Source: Rhabdophis nuchalis (lineage: Eukaryota; Chordata; Lepidosauria; Squamata; Natricidae). Taken from it: DNA of 64,000 nt. Within the stretch, counting starts at the first letter, position 1; every line of letters begins with the position of its first letter. Location of the stretch: contig CM077644.1 in the NCBI GenBank assembly GCA_039707465.1, forward strand, positions 142,042,462 to 142,106,461, read 5' to 3'. This document shows, one piece after another, positions 34,701 to 44,481 of this stretch. Below the pieces are notes generated by a model, which saw only the letters and a list, made by a program, of their open reading frames with translations, did no database searches and was not told the DNA's origin. The position numbers and the translations under genes are program-made.

Positions 34701-35297
34701 CGTAATTCCCACCAGGTCCGGGTCCCCCTCTGACACAAGGTCATTTATGAGGGGGGCTTTGTTCACCACGGACCTGGCGTTGCAGAACATCAACCTAGGG
34801 CCCCGGCTCTGTAATCCCTGACCGCCTAGCCCACGAGTGGAGCACAGGGGGTTGGGGCAAGCGATCACTCGTAGCCAGCGACTACGAGCCCCCAACCCAT
34901 GATGGACATCCTGTCTCCCACCGCCCCTGCCCCTCCCTAAGACCAACCGAATGGGACGGCCCTCAACAGAGACGACCCCTGATCCCCCCTCCCTAATGGA
35001 CTCCTCCTTTATCCCACTTCCGCCAGCCGGCCCTATAACTTGACCCCCCTCTGACTGCATAAACCCTCCCCCCACCACAGGACCCCTTAAAAACCGAATT
35101 AAAAATTTGCATAAAAACCCCCTTAGTTTGCGCCTCGCCCACCTCTCAGGATCTATCAATCCATCCTCGAGGTGGGCCCGTGTTAGATGAGGGGGCCAGA
35201 CCTGCGAGAGGGGAAACTCTCGCAAGCCAAGGAGCTCTGTTCTGGAGTACGACAATAGCATAGTAACGGCACTGGTTCTAAGAAAAGGGGGGGGGGG
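31765..35297 (-). mobile_element. Near full-length L2/L3-type LINE (3.5 kb)
   Basis: The most complete LINE here. On the minus strand it runs from a leader near 35297 through endonuclease, linker and RT to a 3' UTR with TACCCCGCCCTTCTCC and a (TTTA)n/(AAAT)n tail at 31765-31800. Coding content is in the next entry. It lies in TNKS intron 3 in the same transcriptional sense as TNKS, 1.3 kb past exon 3. Confidence 0.9.
31977..35261 (-). pseudogene. LINE ORF2: endonuclease and reverse transcriptase, two frameshifts
   Basis: Part 1 (34515-35261) holds a Pro/Gly-rich leader and the endonuclease start: FCNARSVVNKAPLINDLVSE, LVGITETWLGPEGG, PPGYRAFHQPRA. A shift in the C-run near 34595-34605 joins it to part 2 (32860-34596, 578 codons): VMGDFNLPSEGE, HTLDLIFVSGHW, SWTDHSLLRIDF, the linker, RT segments NYRPVSNLPFLAKVVE, RQSGFRPGHSTETALVAL, AAFDTIDHGIL. 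A two-base loss near 32910 destroys the PQGSVLSP junction and leads to part 3 (31977-32924: [48 protein letters not shown], ending FQQAGLG). All catalytic motifs are present; only two lesions separate it from a continuous ORF2, one in a homopolymer. Confidence 0.87.
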
Positions 35298-36620
35298 GAA
35301 TATTTGTTGATTTGAAGGACTCCAACAGCTTAAAAGTAGTTAACAAACAATTTCCAAACATAATTTCTAAATTCTAAGAGAGCCTTCAATCGTAGTGTTC
35401 TTTCAAAGGCAGTGACCATGGTTGCAAGCAAGATGGCTATTCCCAGTGCTCAAAATAGGCCAGGGACTGCTGTCTTGCATGTGAGTAATCTATCCTTGTC
35501 TGAGGACAATCGGTCTATTCGCTAGCTGTCTGTTCTTCACCATGGTGGTCAGCCCCACTTTTTGCAGAGCCATCTTCAATTTGCACTTCTTCCTGTGGAA
35601 GCCCTGATACCACTGTATTATAGACCAACTACAGTTTCTCATTACTTTACAAGCCAGCCCAATGCAGAGTGCAAAGTAATAATATAGTCAGTGAAACAGT
35701 AAATAAGGCATGACTATGATTAGAGCCAATCACTGGAGTTGCAATAAATGTAATTGTACAAAGTTTTCTTGGATGTAACTGTAACCTACTCACCAGCAGA
35801 AGCTAAAAGACTAGAAGTATCCCTTTTACAGGTCAGTTCCATAAGGAGTATGATTTCACTCAGTAGTAAAGCTGATAATTCTCTGGAATTGGGCAGCTTC
35901 CAAATCCAAGCATTACCCTGTTTCTCTGTATTCAGACTATATCTTGGTATGTTGTATTGGTATCCGCTAGATACCAATACAACACTTCAATGGTATTACA
36001 CTCTTGGCCCAAAGTCAAGATGGAAAATTAAGTATCATCAATATATTGATGACATCAGAACCTGTGTTGAAAGATGGCCTCACCCAGGACTTCATGAAAT
36101 TTTTTGAGAGCTTCTTGAAGAAAGTAAAGAGCCTTGACCACTATGGCACCCCACAATTAAGGAGTAATGAAATGGACTTTTCCCTTATCATCACCAATTT
36201 GAACCAACAAGAAGCAAAACTGCTGCAACGCACAGCCTCCCACTCCCAAACATTGGTGAAAGCCCAGGATATAGTAATATGGAAAGCCACTAAGAGATAA
36301 CACAACAGATGAGAGTTGTACTCACACCATAGGAGTAGCCACACATGCAATTAATGTCATTTCTGTACATTGTGTCATTTCCATCCTAAACCTTTGCAGA
36401 TTTCTTAAAGAGTACTTATAGTTTTGTCAACTTTAATCAAATTTATTAAATTACAAGTTCCAAGTCCTATCATATGCCTAAAAGTAAACACAATAAGCAA
36501 AGTAAATTTTAATCCCTTAACAGCAGTGAATCAACACATAGTGTTCTGTTTTTATCCCAGAAAATCTAGATCGAACTTTAGAAGGCTAATTATATGTGTC
36601 TTACGATCATACATACTCAC
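35298..36620. other. TNKS intron 3 near exon 3; one decayed repeat-like stretch
   Basis: Frames at 35754-36107 and 36004-36300 (plus) read as a broken protein-like stretch (SMISLSSKADNSLELG; LKDGLTQDFMKFFESFLKKV). The DNA around GTATCATCAATATATTGATG resembles a very old LINE sequence, but I cannot assign it. No exon 4 of TNKS is here. Confidence 0.4.
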
Positions 36621-36716
36621 CAGTAAGTACAGCTTTTGCAGAAGGATCTGCAAGATCTAAAGCTGATTTTCCATCTGTATTCCGAATATTTGGATCAGCT
36701 CCATGTTGCAGCAGTA
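36621..36716 (-). CDS. TNKS: TNKS exon 3: ankyrin repeat continuation
   Basis: A 96-base exon between a TTTATTCAG acceptor and a GTGAGTATG donor, phase 1 at both ends. Joined to the last base of exon 2 it reads [20 protein letters not shown] and [13 protein letters not shown], an essentially unchanged tankyrase 1 segment that finishes the first ankyrin block. No gene finder would call it alone because it is short, but the reading frame, splice signals and protein match are all clear. The following exon should begin with the conserved EYKKDELLEAAR segment; I did not find that sequence at lower coordinates in either strand. Confidence 0.94.
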
Positions 36717-37181
36717 CTGAATAAAGAAATAATAATTCTCAAACATTTGGCACATAGAATAAATGCAACTGCCAATAAACGCATGCACTGATCATGCTGC
36801 CAATTTTTCCCAACAAAGATCATAATCCAGAAAGCTGCTTTTGTTTATAATAGACTATTCAACTACTGATAGGTTTTTCCTCAAGGGTTAACATCCCTCC
36901 TTATATCACAGAACAATTTAGACCCATAAATCTACTATTAGGCTGCAAATTTTCTCTGAACTAATTATGGACATTACATAAATGACATGAATGTACAGAG
37001 CAAATTCTCTATCTCTTTAACTGACATTTGTTGTAAAAGTTTCAAAAAGTATTTTGCCATGAACACATCCACTATCTAGAAAATATTCACATTTAATTTG
37101 CTACAAAGTTTTTTGAGTTAAGCAGTTTGTCTGTACATTGATTCTTCTAAAATATACCAAGCAGGACCATGGATATAGGTA

Positions 37182-37975
37182 ATCCTCAGGTTACAATGGC
37201 AATTGGGATGGGAATTACTATTAATTAGCAATGAAGTCATAAAATGTGAATGTCACATGACTGCATCACTTAAGAGATGATAATCTTGGCCGTTATCAGG
37301 AGTCCAAGTCATGATGCACAGCAATGTGAAATTAATCAGGTATACTCTTGGTACATTTGTTATCAGTTTTAATCAATATGCAATATAATTAAGTTTTTAT
37401 TTTTATTTTAAAAAATGCTTTTTGCATCAGAGAATGATTCAGAGAAATACTATGCATTTAATTTCAAAAATATTAGCCTTAAAAAACTCTATGTTTAGAT
37501 CAATTAAGGGCAGATTTGAAAATAGAACAATTTGTTCACAAAGAAGATCCTAACACCACTGAAACTGCTTCTATAGGTAGTCCTTAGTTAATGACCATTT
37601 CTTCAGCAACTTTTCAGTGACCATTTAAAGTTATCACAGGGCTGAACTATAGCTAGTTCTCAAAGTTGCAGCCATTGCAACAGTCCCACATAGATATGAT
37701 CCCAATTCAGACGCTTGGAAACCAGCTTGCAATTAGAATTGTTACAGTGTCCCATGATCATCATTTGCAACCTTCCCTGCCAGCTTCCAATAAACAAAAG
37801 CAATGGGTAAGATGGCAAGAAATTACAAATTGTGATTATGTAACATTTGTGCCTAATATCCATGTGGGATTTTGCCTAAAACAACCATCACCATGTGTTT
37901 TTTACAATTGTGTTGTTTAGTGACAGAGTTCCAAATTCCAATTACTGTCATTAACAGGAGATTGCCTGTACTATT
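37182..37975. mobile_element. Two decayed copies of the 'AGTCCTTAGTTAATGACC' MITE family in TNKS intron 2
   Basis: 37182-37345 has GGTAATCCTCAGGTTACAA and GTCACATGACTGCATC. 37572-37975 has GGTAGTCCTTAGTTAATGAC at the left and AACAGGAGATTGCCTGTAC at the right, an eroded inverted pair. Same family as 56483-57016. Confidence 0.5.
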
Positions 37976-38440
37976 ATATAAAATATATACTATAATTCAA
38001 TGAAACTTTGAGTCTAGATACCACTTTTATAACCTTTAACAAAACACACACACACACACACATTTTTCTAAAAGCTAACCTTGTCGAAAAGTTTTTCCTC
38101 AACAGACAGGTCAACAACATACTACTTCAAGATGCCCATATGCCGGCCAGGGCCCTCGCGCCCCACAACATGTCATAAAGTTTACATATCAGTAGATCAT
38201 TGGGATCTCTCTTGGGGTTTTTTGAGGAAAGTGAGAATATCTAATTCAGGTTCTCTCATTAAATATGGCAAGTTGGTTGAAAAATGAAAAAGGAGTGGGA
38301 CTAGCCAGCATCTATTTTGCACCTTGTCTTTTGTCATTCATTGTTCAAAATATAACAAAAAATGAAAGGCAGTGAGTGTAGTGGATGTTGAACTGGCACT
38401 TGAGTCAAGCCTCCCACTCTCAATCTTTCCTTAGTGGAAA

Positions 38441-38541
38441 CTCAGGAAGGAAGGAAGGAAGGAAGGAAGGAAGGAAGGAAGGAAGGAAGGAAGGAAGGAA
38501 GGAAGGAAGGAAGGAAGGAAGGAAGGAAGGAAGGAAGGAAG
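38441..38541. repeat. (GGAA)n microsatellite, about 100 bp, in TNKS intron 2
   Basis: About 25 uninterrupted GGAA units between exons 2 and 3. GGAA is also the ETS core, so clustering could bind ETS factors; this is speculative. Confidence 0.95.
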
Positions 38542-39475
38542 GAAAAAAAAATTAAAAAGCATTATAAACTACAGAGATATCATATTTTTCTATCTAATTT
38601 AATTGATAGTAGATGACCTGAAGAGTTCAGGTCTCAAACAACTCAATTATCTTCATGCAATTGTGTTTCCAAATTGATATTTTTGCTGCACTGTAATTTA
38701 ATCTTAGAGATATTTTTTATTTGTAGCCTCAGATTTATCTTGCTTTAACTTTTTTACATCCAATATTGTTTTATAACTTCGGGTTATAATACAAACAGTA
38801 TTCCACTGTTATTTTATTATATTGTATTTTATGGTATGTTTTATATTTTATGACCTGTGATTACAATTAAACTTACTTACTGTACTTACTACTTGATTTA
38901 TTTTAGAAAGTTTCTGGTTACTTTGGAAGAAAAACTGTCAAATCAAGAATTTAATAATTAGTAAAGAAAAGGACAATTATGTTTAATATCAAAACCTAAC
39001 TGATATAGAAGTTAAATTGCAATCAAACATATTTTTACACCGTTATCTATGCATACTACTGTCTTATGATAATGGTAATTCAGCAACACAAGTACAAAGC
39101 CTGCTGAAAACATTATAGAAATTATTCTTAAATTTTACGTATGGCAAGGATAGACAGCTATCTCTTATCTTACATTTAGAAAAGTTGTAAGTTATTCCCA
39201 AATATTCTATTAATCAAATATCAAGATTTTTCAGTCCAAGTTGGTAGCATTTTATATTTAAAGTAAATTTGGCAGTGCTGAATGTATTCATTGTTTTGGC
39301 TGATTGTTTCATTCTATTTCTATTTTTGTATTACACTGTAAAAACCATGGATTATGAGCTATAAAATGCAGTTAGATGATTTGTACACGGATTTTCTAAA
39401 TGAGCTTTGGCTTCGATACTTACCAATTTTTAACATAAAAAACAATTAAGGTGTTTTGAAGAAAGGTGTACTTAC

Positions 39476-39700
39476 CAATACACACATCTATCTTGCCTTT
39501 GATTGCAGCTTCATGAAGAGGGGTATAGTTCCAGTTGTCTCTGGCATTTGGTTCTGCTCCTTGACACAGCAAGAGGCTAACTACCTCAGCATGGCCAAAG
39601 GAACAGGCATTGTGAAGAGGTATCAGTCCACCATCATCACGAGCATGGACATTAGCTCCTGTTTGTAACAAGTGTTCCACAACATCCTTTCTTCCAAAAC
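39476..39700 (-). CDS. TNKS: TNKS exon 2: ankyrin repeats
   Basis: A 225-base exon preceded by a TTTTCACTAG acceptor and followed by a GTAAG donor, phase 1 at both ends, so it keeps the frame from exon 1. It encodes [20 protein letters not shown], then [20 protein letters not shown], then [20 protein letters not shown] and [14 protein letters not shown]. These are canonical ankyrin units with the PLHxA and GADPN-type turns. The match is to TNKS rather than TNKS2: VHARDD and SLLLCQG here, VQARDD and NLLLRHG in TNKS2 as I recall it. The substitutions relative to human TNKS are conservative (for example GAEPN for GADPN). It lies 3.9 kb downstream of exon 1 in the direction of transcription. Confidence 0.95.
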
Positions 39701-40060
39701 CTAGTGAAAAGAAGTTGAATTAATGCAATATAGAATGCATACATATTACCACTGTATAGGGCACACAGGAGTATAACACTCTAGAATAAAATTTATTGCA
39801 TTTATAATTTACTCTGTTGCTAATATACTGCAAATAGTATAGCTCTTTGTTGTTTTTTTAAACGTTTAGAAATGCCAATCAAAAAATATTTTAAACCTCT
39901 TTTTTGCTAAAATCCTTTCCCACAGCAAAACAGTGTTAAAATATAGAAGATAATCTAATCTACTTTAGTGGCCTGTTACTTTAATTCAGATCAAAACTTT
40001 CTAGAGTTGTTATAAATAGCTATAGATCAAAGTGCACATCTACAGTAATAATATCCAAAC

Positions 40061-40417
40061 CAGGGTAGATACAAATTGATTTTTTTTAAAAATTAAAAAA
40101 TGGATTTAAAAAAATTAAAAATTGGATTTGTTTTTATTTAAATTGGATTTGTTTTATTATCAAACTTATTTTAATAAAATGCTTTTGGAGTAAAAATCTA
40201 TCTAAAGATGGTTTTCTATTTAACATACATTAATAATTTAGTTTGTTCAGCATGAAATGGAGCTTAGTTATATAGCATGAGGTTGTATATTCTACAATAT
40301 TGGGACTGTCAGTGAGTCAACAGCAGGTCAGAGGAGGAGCTGCTGCAGGACAGGGATGACAGTTGCTTTTTAAAAATTATGATTTAAATTAAGTTGATTT
40401 AAATCAAATCCACCCTG
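40061..40417. mobile_element. hAT-like element with perfect 8-bp target duplication (TNKS intron 1)
   Basis: Ends CAGGGTAGATACAAATTGAT and the inverse TTAAATCAAATCCACCCTG; both flanks are ATCCAAAC (40053-40060, 40418-40425), an exact 8-bp duplication. The interior is AT-rich with alternating AAATTGGATTTG words and a GC island (GCAGGTCAGAGGAGGAGC). No transposase. Confidence 0.9.
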
Positions 40418-41164
40418 ATCCAAACCAACTAATAAACAGAGTTAAATCTACTTGCTATTTATCATTATCGTGTACATCAGAATTCAATTCCTTCAATCAA
40501 AACTTCAATGGCGACATTAATATTTCTATAAGACTCAAAGTATATATACAAAAATGAACAGAAATGTTATAACCACAAGTTGACACAAAAGCATTTATTG
40601 ACATAACAAGTAATTTTCCAAATTCTACTTTTCCTCCAGTTTAGAATTGGAGTAACAAAAATTTCTTGATTCATTTTGAAAGTTATATTTTCTGTGCTTC
40701 GTGAATGTTTGGGTTTTCTATTCACTTATGCAAATTAAAATAATATAATATAAAATAAAATAATGCTTGCTTCCTTGACCAATTTCTGGTTTATTTTATT
40801 CTCTCAGCTACTTGTTCCTACATCTCTGTAGAGTAAAGGTTCTGAAATCATGGGTTAGAATTACAGTGTAATCCTAAAAAAACCTGTGTTCCACATCATT
40901 TCACACATCAGTCAAAAACACCATTTTACTGCTTGGTATTACTGGTATGAATCTAACCTAAGCCATGTCACTCCTGAATCTAATATTATTTATTCCTCTA
41001 AAATAATTTTTAATACAATGGCACTGCTGACTAGTGTCAGAAAACAATTCGCACATCAATGCCTTATTACTGAACCTATAACTATTTGATGCAGATTGGG
41101 TGGAATTTAATGCAAATTATTGCAGGTTCATCAATATTACATACAAACTGAAAGCATCTTCTCC

Positions 41165-41400
41165 AATGCATTTATTATGTGTTCATGCCTTCAAGTCAGT
41201 TTTTGACTCCTAATGACTGCTTGGATAAGCAAGTCCCTGCAATTTTCTCAGAAAGGTATTTTGGAAGTGGTCTGCCATTGCTTCCTTTCCAGAATTGGAG
41301 GAAAGTGATTTTTCCAAGATTACCCAGCTGGCTTTGTGCTAAGGTAGCACTAGAATTCAAGTCTCCCAGTTTTTAACCTGACAATCACTACATCAAACTG
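41165..41400 (-). mobile_element. tRNA-derived SINE, minus strand, old copy
   Basis: Contains CTTCAAGTCAGTTTTTGACT, TCTGCCATTGCTTCCTTTCC and ACCCAGCTGGCTTTGTGCT, and ends in the tRNA-like head on the minus strand. A sister copy lies at 54260-54490. Confidence 0.6.
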
Positions 41401-42706
41401 TCCCTCTTATGCATATATGCACCCCTATATATTCAGGATAAGCTATCAGGGCAACTAAACTACATTACTGGAACAAATATTAGAACCTCCATAAAGTTTT
41501 TCTTTAAAATGCTGACAATCAGAAATATTTGGCTAACAAGAAGGGAGATGATGGGAGTAATTTGAAATAGCTTTACCTCATTTTAATTTCTGCATCTCAG
41601 AAAAGCAGCATAATTTTTTTAAAAAGTTGTGGGATTTTACCAATAAAGGAAGAACAGTTGGTTCTGGATAGTCTGCATTCAAACATAAACATGTGTTTTC
41701 CATATTGTTGGTCCAAACAAAGAAATAAATGGGAGGATTCCCCCCCCCCCCCCCCCAGTTATGTACCAAATGTGGTTGTGGAAATAACACTATATTTGTT
41801 TCATACTGACCAAAATGCCTTCCCAAGAGAATACTGGAAATAGCAGTTGAGGGAGGGAAGGGGGGGGGGGTCTATTAAACTGATTTAAGCACGTGATCTA
41901 TCCTTTAAGTCCCTCTTTTGGAAACTTTAAAACATTTGCTATAATTATAAACAGTGCTGTTGAAAAGAGAAAACCATTATTTCTGTGCATATTGTTCCTC
42001 ACATTTTATATAACAAAACTAAAAATGCCAGTTATGTAATCAATCAGTCTTTGAGCTAGCTCTTCAAAATCAACCATTCAATTCCATAAATAATTTTTTA
42101 AGTAAAATTATTCCAAGAATCACACTTTCAAGTTTTTAATGCTCTCCCACTATTTTTGCCATTTGCTTTCTTGGAATGTGAAATCGCAAACAAATTTATT
42201 TCTCTTGTTACTTCATACTACATAGACCACTCAATGGAATAATTTCATATGCAATTGATTTTAGCAACTCTAATTCATGAAACTCTATACCACATGGTCT
42301 TTACTGAGACACTGTATAAAAATTTCTGGCAATGTATCTTCTGCATAATTATAAGTTTATATTACTGGAAATTTTATGAAAGCCATAGACTTTGTGAGGA
42401 ATGAGCCTTAGAAACAACTATTGCTAAATTGGGATTAAAATCCTAAAATGCTCTACATCCCTTTTTCTTTAAATGAATGCTATAGTAAGGGATACAGGAC
42501 CATTCACCTCTCCAGGAATAATTCCAAGTTATATAGAGAATCCTTTTCCAATAACTCCTTATTCTCATCCTTAGGAACTATACATTTCCTCATCAAGGGA
42601 TCCATACAGAATGGGCATTCTCCAGGCAGCCCTTCTGAGCCAAACCCTCATACTATTCTTGGTTCCTTCACAATATTAACACAATGGTGGGATTCACATC
42701 ATAGAC

Positions 42707-43029
42707 ACATGATGGCGAACCTATGGCATGCGTGCCAGAGGTGGCACACAAAGCCCGCTCTGTGAGCACGAGCGCCATTGCCAGCTACTCTTCTGGCTTC
42801 CAGTGGTCTTCGTGGGAGCCAGAGAGTCGGAAAACGGCCCGGAAAATAACCAAAAAAGAGTTTTCTGGGCCATTTTTGGCCTGAAAAAGCCCCCCAAAAT
42901 AGCCTGTAAACAGGCATGTGTATGCCAGCCAGCTGGTCTTCAGGCTCCCAGCGTTCCAGTGTTCCAAACCAGAACATGCACGCATGTTCTGGTTTGGCCA
43001 CTCGGTGCCAAAAAAGTTTGCCATCACTG
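42707..43029. mobile_element. hAT-like element (GATGGCGAACC ends), TNKS intron 1
   Basis: Left ACATGATGGCGAACCTATGG, right GGTGCCAAAAAAGTTTGCC then ATCACTG. Flanks TCATAGAC and CCACAGAC agree at 6 of 8. The left flank, CAATGGTGGGATTCACATC from 42682, looks like the end of another hAT (compare 56548), suggesting nesting. No transposase; the long minus frame is by-product. Confidence 0.75.
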
Positions 43030-43210
43030 CCACAGACTAAGCCAAAATCTGACCAATTAACTATTTTATGATTTAATACAATGCACAAGCCTACTTTGCT
43101 CTAACAGCATCCTCTTTCCCAGTGCTTTGCTAAGAAAGCAACAACAGGCACAGCAGTTGCTCCCTCAAGATACATTACTTCATTCCTTCCCTGATTTATC
43201 TGTTTATCGC

Positions 43211-43212
<2 letters not shown>

Positions 43213-43253
<41 letters not shown>
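43213..43253. repeat. (CA)n microsatellite
   Basis: About 20 CA units in TNKS intron 1, some 370 bp from the exon 1 donor. Confidence 0.95.
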
Positions 43254-43255
<2 letters not shown>

Positions 43256-43625
43256 AAAGAATGAAAAGGCCAGCCTCCTAAGTTCTTGTACTGGGCAGTC
43301 CAAGAGCCAGTCTGAGCAAGGCAAACCCTCTTTAACCCTCAGCAAAGCTCAGGCAACAGCAGAAAGGATGGTTCCCACAGTGGGGACCTAAGTCATTTTG
43401 CTGTCTCCTATGCAAGGCTTCTTCCCTTGCTCCATGCAGGGGATGGAAAGCCTGAAGCCAAGAATGGCTTACTACCTCCTCTTTCTTGGTCAAGAGGCAG
43501 TTGGGGCCACTGGCCTTGGAGACCTTGCACGGGGAGCGGCTGTTTCTTCACCTCAGCTGTGGCAAAGCATCCCAACCAAACGGCGGCTATATTTTGGAGC
43601 TCTGCCCGCCCCACAGGACCCTCAC

Positions 43626-44187
43626 CTGCCGCGAAGTGCAAAGGGGTGGATTTCCGGCCGGCCATGTCTTTGGCGTTGACGTTGGTAGCATCCACCAAGC
43701 GCCTGACCCGGGTTACGTCCCCATTGCGGCAGGCCTCGAGCAGCTCCCGGAAAGCGCCGCTTCCCACGGGCGGAGGAAGGGGCTGCAACGGCGGAGGGGG
43801 CGGGTCGGGGCTGTCGGGTGCAGCCGGGCTGGAGGCGGCAGAGGAGGAAGACGAAGACCCGGAGCTGCTGCTGCTGCTGCTGCTGCTGGTGGCGGCGCTG
43901 CTGGCCCCGGAGCCCGGCGGCGGCGGAGGCCCGGAGCTTTCGCAGGCGCTCTCTGGAGAAAAAGGCCTCTCCGTTCCCGCCGTCACTTCCCGGCCGCTGT
44001 TGGCGGGGGCCTCGCCCTCCACTCCGGCCAGAGTGGGCCGCTGCTGAGGGGAAGCTCCCGTGGGGGAGAGGTTAGGGCTGCGAGGCGGAGACACGGGCGC
44101 CTGGACTGAGTGATGACTTGGAGGGTGAGCGGGGTGATGGTGATGATGCTGCTGCGAGCGACGCGACGACGAGGATGCCGCCGCCAT
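43626..44187 (-). CDS. TNKS: TNKS exon 1: start codon, His/Pro/Ser-rich region and first ankyrin segment (tankyrase 1)
   Basis: Tankyrase 1 is a poly(ADP-ribose) polymerase that binds partners through ankyrin clusters and acts in telomere cohesion, spindle function and axin turnover; only its N-terminus lies here. The ATG at 44187-44185 opens a protein with an [10 protein letters not shown] stretch near residue 9, Pro/Ser-rich sequence, a Ser run at about 101-116 partly encoded by eight CTG/CAG units, then [12 protein letters not shown] and [19 protein letters not shown]. That last part is close to identical to vertebrate TNKS and differs from TNKS2, which lacks the His/Pro/Ser region. Purine at -3 and G at +4 give a good start context. 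The exon ends at 43626 before a GTGAG donor, after 187 codons plus one base (phase 1). As I recall the human protein, this region is some tens of residues shorter here. The open frame also extends upstream to an in-frame ATG at 44481 (see findings). Confidence 0.95.
43865..43888. repeat. (CTG)8 microsatellite in TNKS exon 1, encoding part of a Ser run
   Basis: Eight perfect CTG units on the plus strand, read as AGC serine codons in TNKS on the minus strand. Likely length-variable within the protein's low-complexity linker. Confidence 0.85.
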
Positions 44188-44481
44188 TTCCCCGCTCCGA
44201 GAGCGCTCTGGTCCTGTCACTGCGGCAACGGGGGAAGGATGGCCCGCCTTCGCATCCGGCTCCGTGCAGCCAATCGTGGGACGGCGGGGCGGAGGTGACG
44301 TAAAGTCAGTGCGATGTCGGAAGACGAAAGCGGAACTCTCCTCGGAGCGTCGGGTGTTTTGCTGGCTTGAGGAGGCAACTGTTGTATTGCTGGTGCTTTC
44401 AATGGACTCCTCCGTTTGGCTTTCAAGAGAATAGTTTGCCGCTGCTTTCTTCAGCGGTTTTTTTTTTCCTCCCCTCGTCAT
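44188..44481 (-). promoter_or_regulatory. TNKS: TNKS proximal promoter / 5' leader region
   Basis: This GC- and CpG-rich stretch directly upstream of the TNKS start holds several classic promoter words: an inverted CCAAT box in the NF-Y context CGATTGGCTG (44270-44274), a GC box GGGGCGG (44286-44292), a CRE-like TGACGTAA (44296-44303) and an ETS-like CGGAAG (44318-44323). There is no TATA box at a fitting distance. The compact order suggests a housekeeping CpG-island promoter starting transcription within about 100 bases of the ATG. The motifs are seen directly; their use is inferred. The same interval is an uninterrupted reading frame in phase with TNKS. Confidence 0.6.

Noticed and set aside
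1..36620. TNKS exon 4 (expected EYKKDELLEAAR...)
   Set aside because: No matching sequence with splice signals was found on the minus strand in this interval; it probably lies outside the window.
38434..38616. Lys/Glu/Gly repeat protein
   Set aside because: It is the (GGAA)n microsatellite read in frame.
36621..44187. TNKS2 instead of TNKS
   Set aside because: The His/Pro/Ser N-terminus, [16 protein letters not shown] and SLLLCQG fit tankyrase 1; TNKS2 lacks the His/Pro/Ser region and has VNSRDTAGRK-like and NLLLRHG sequence.
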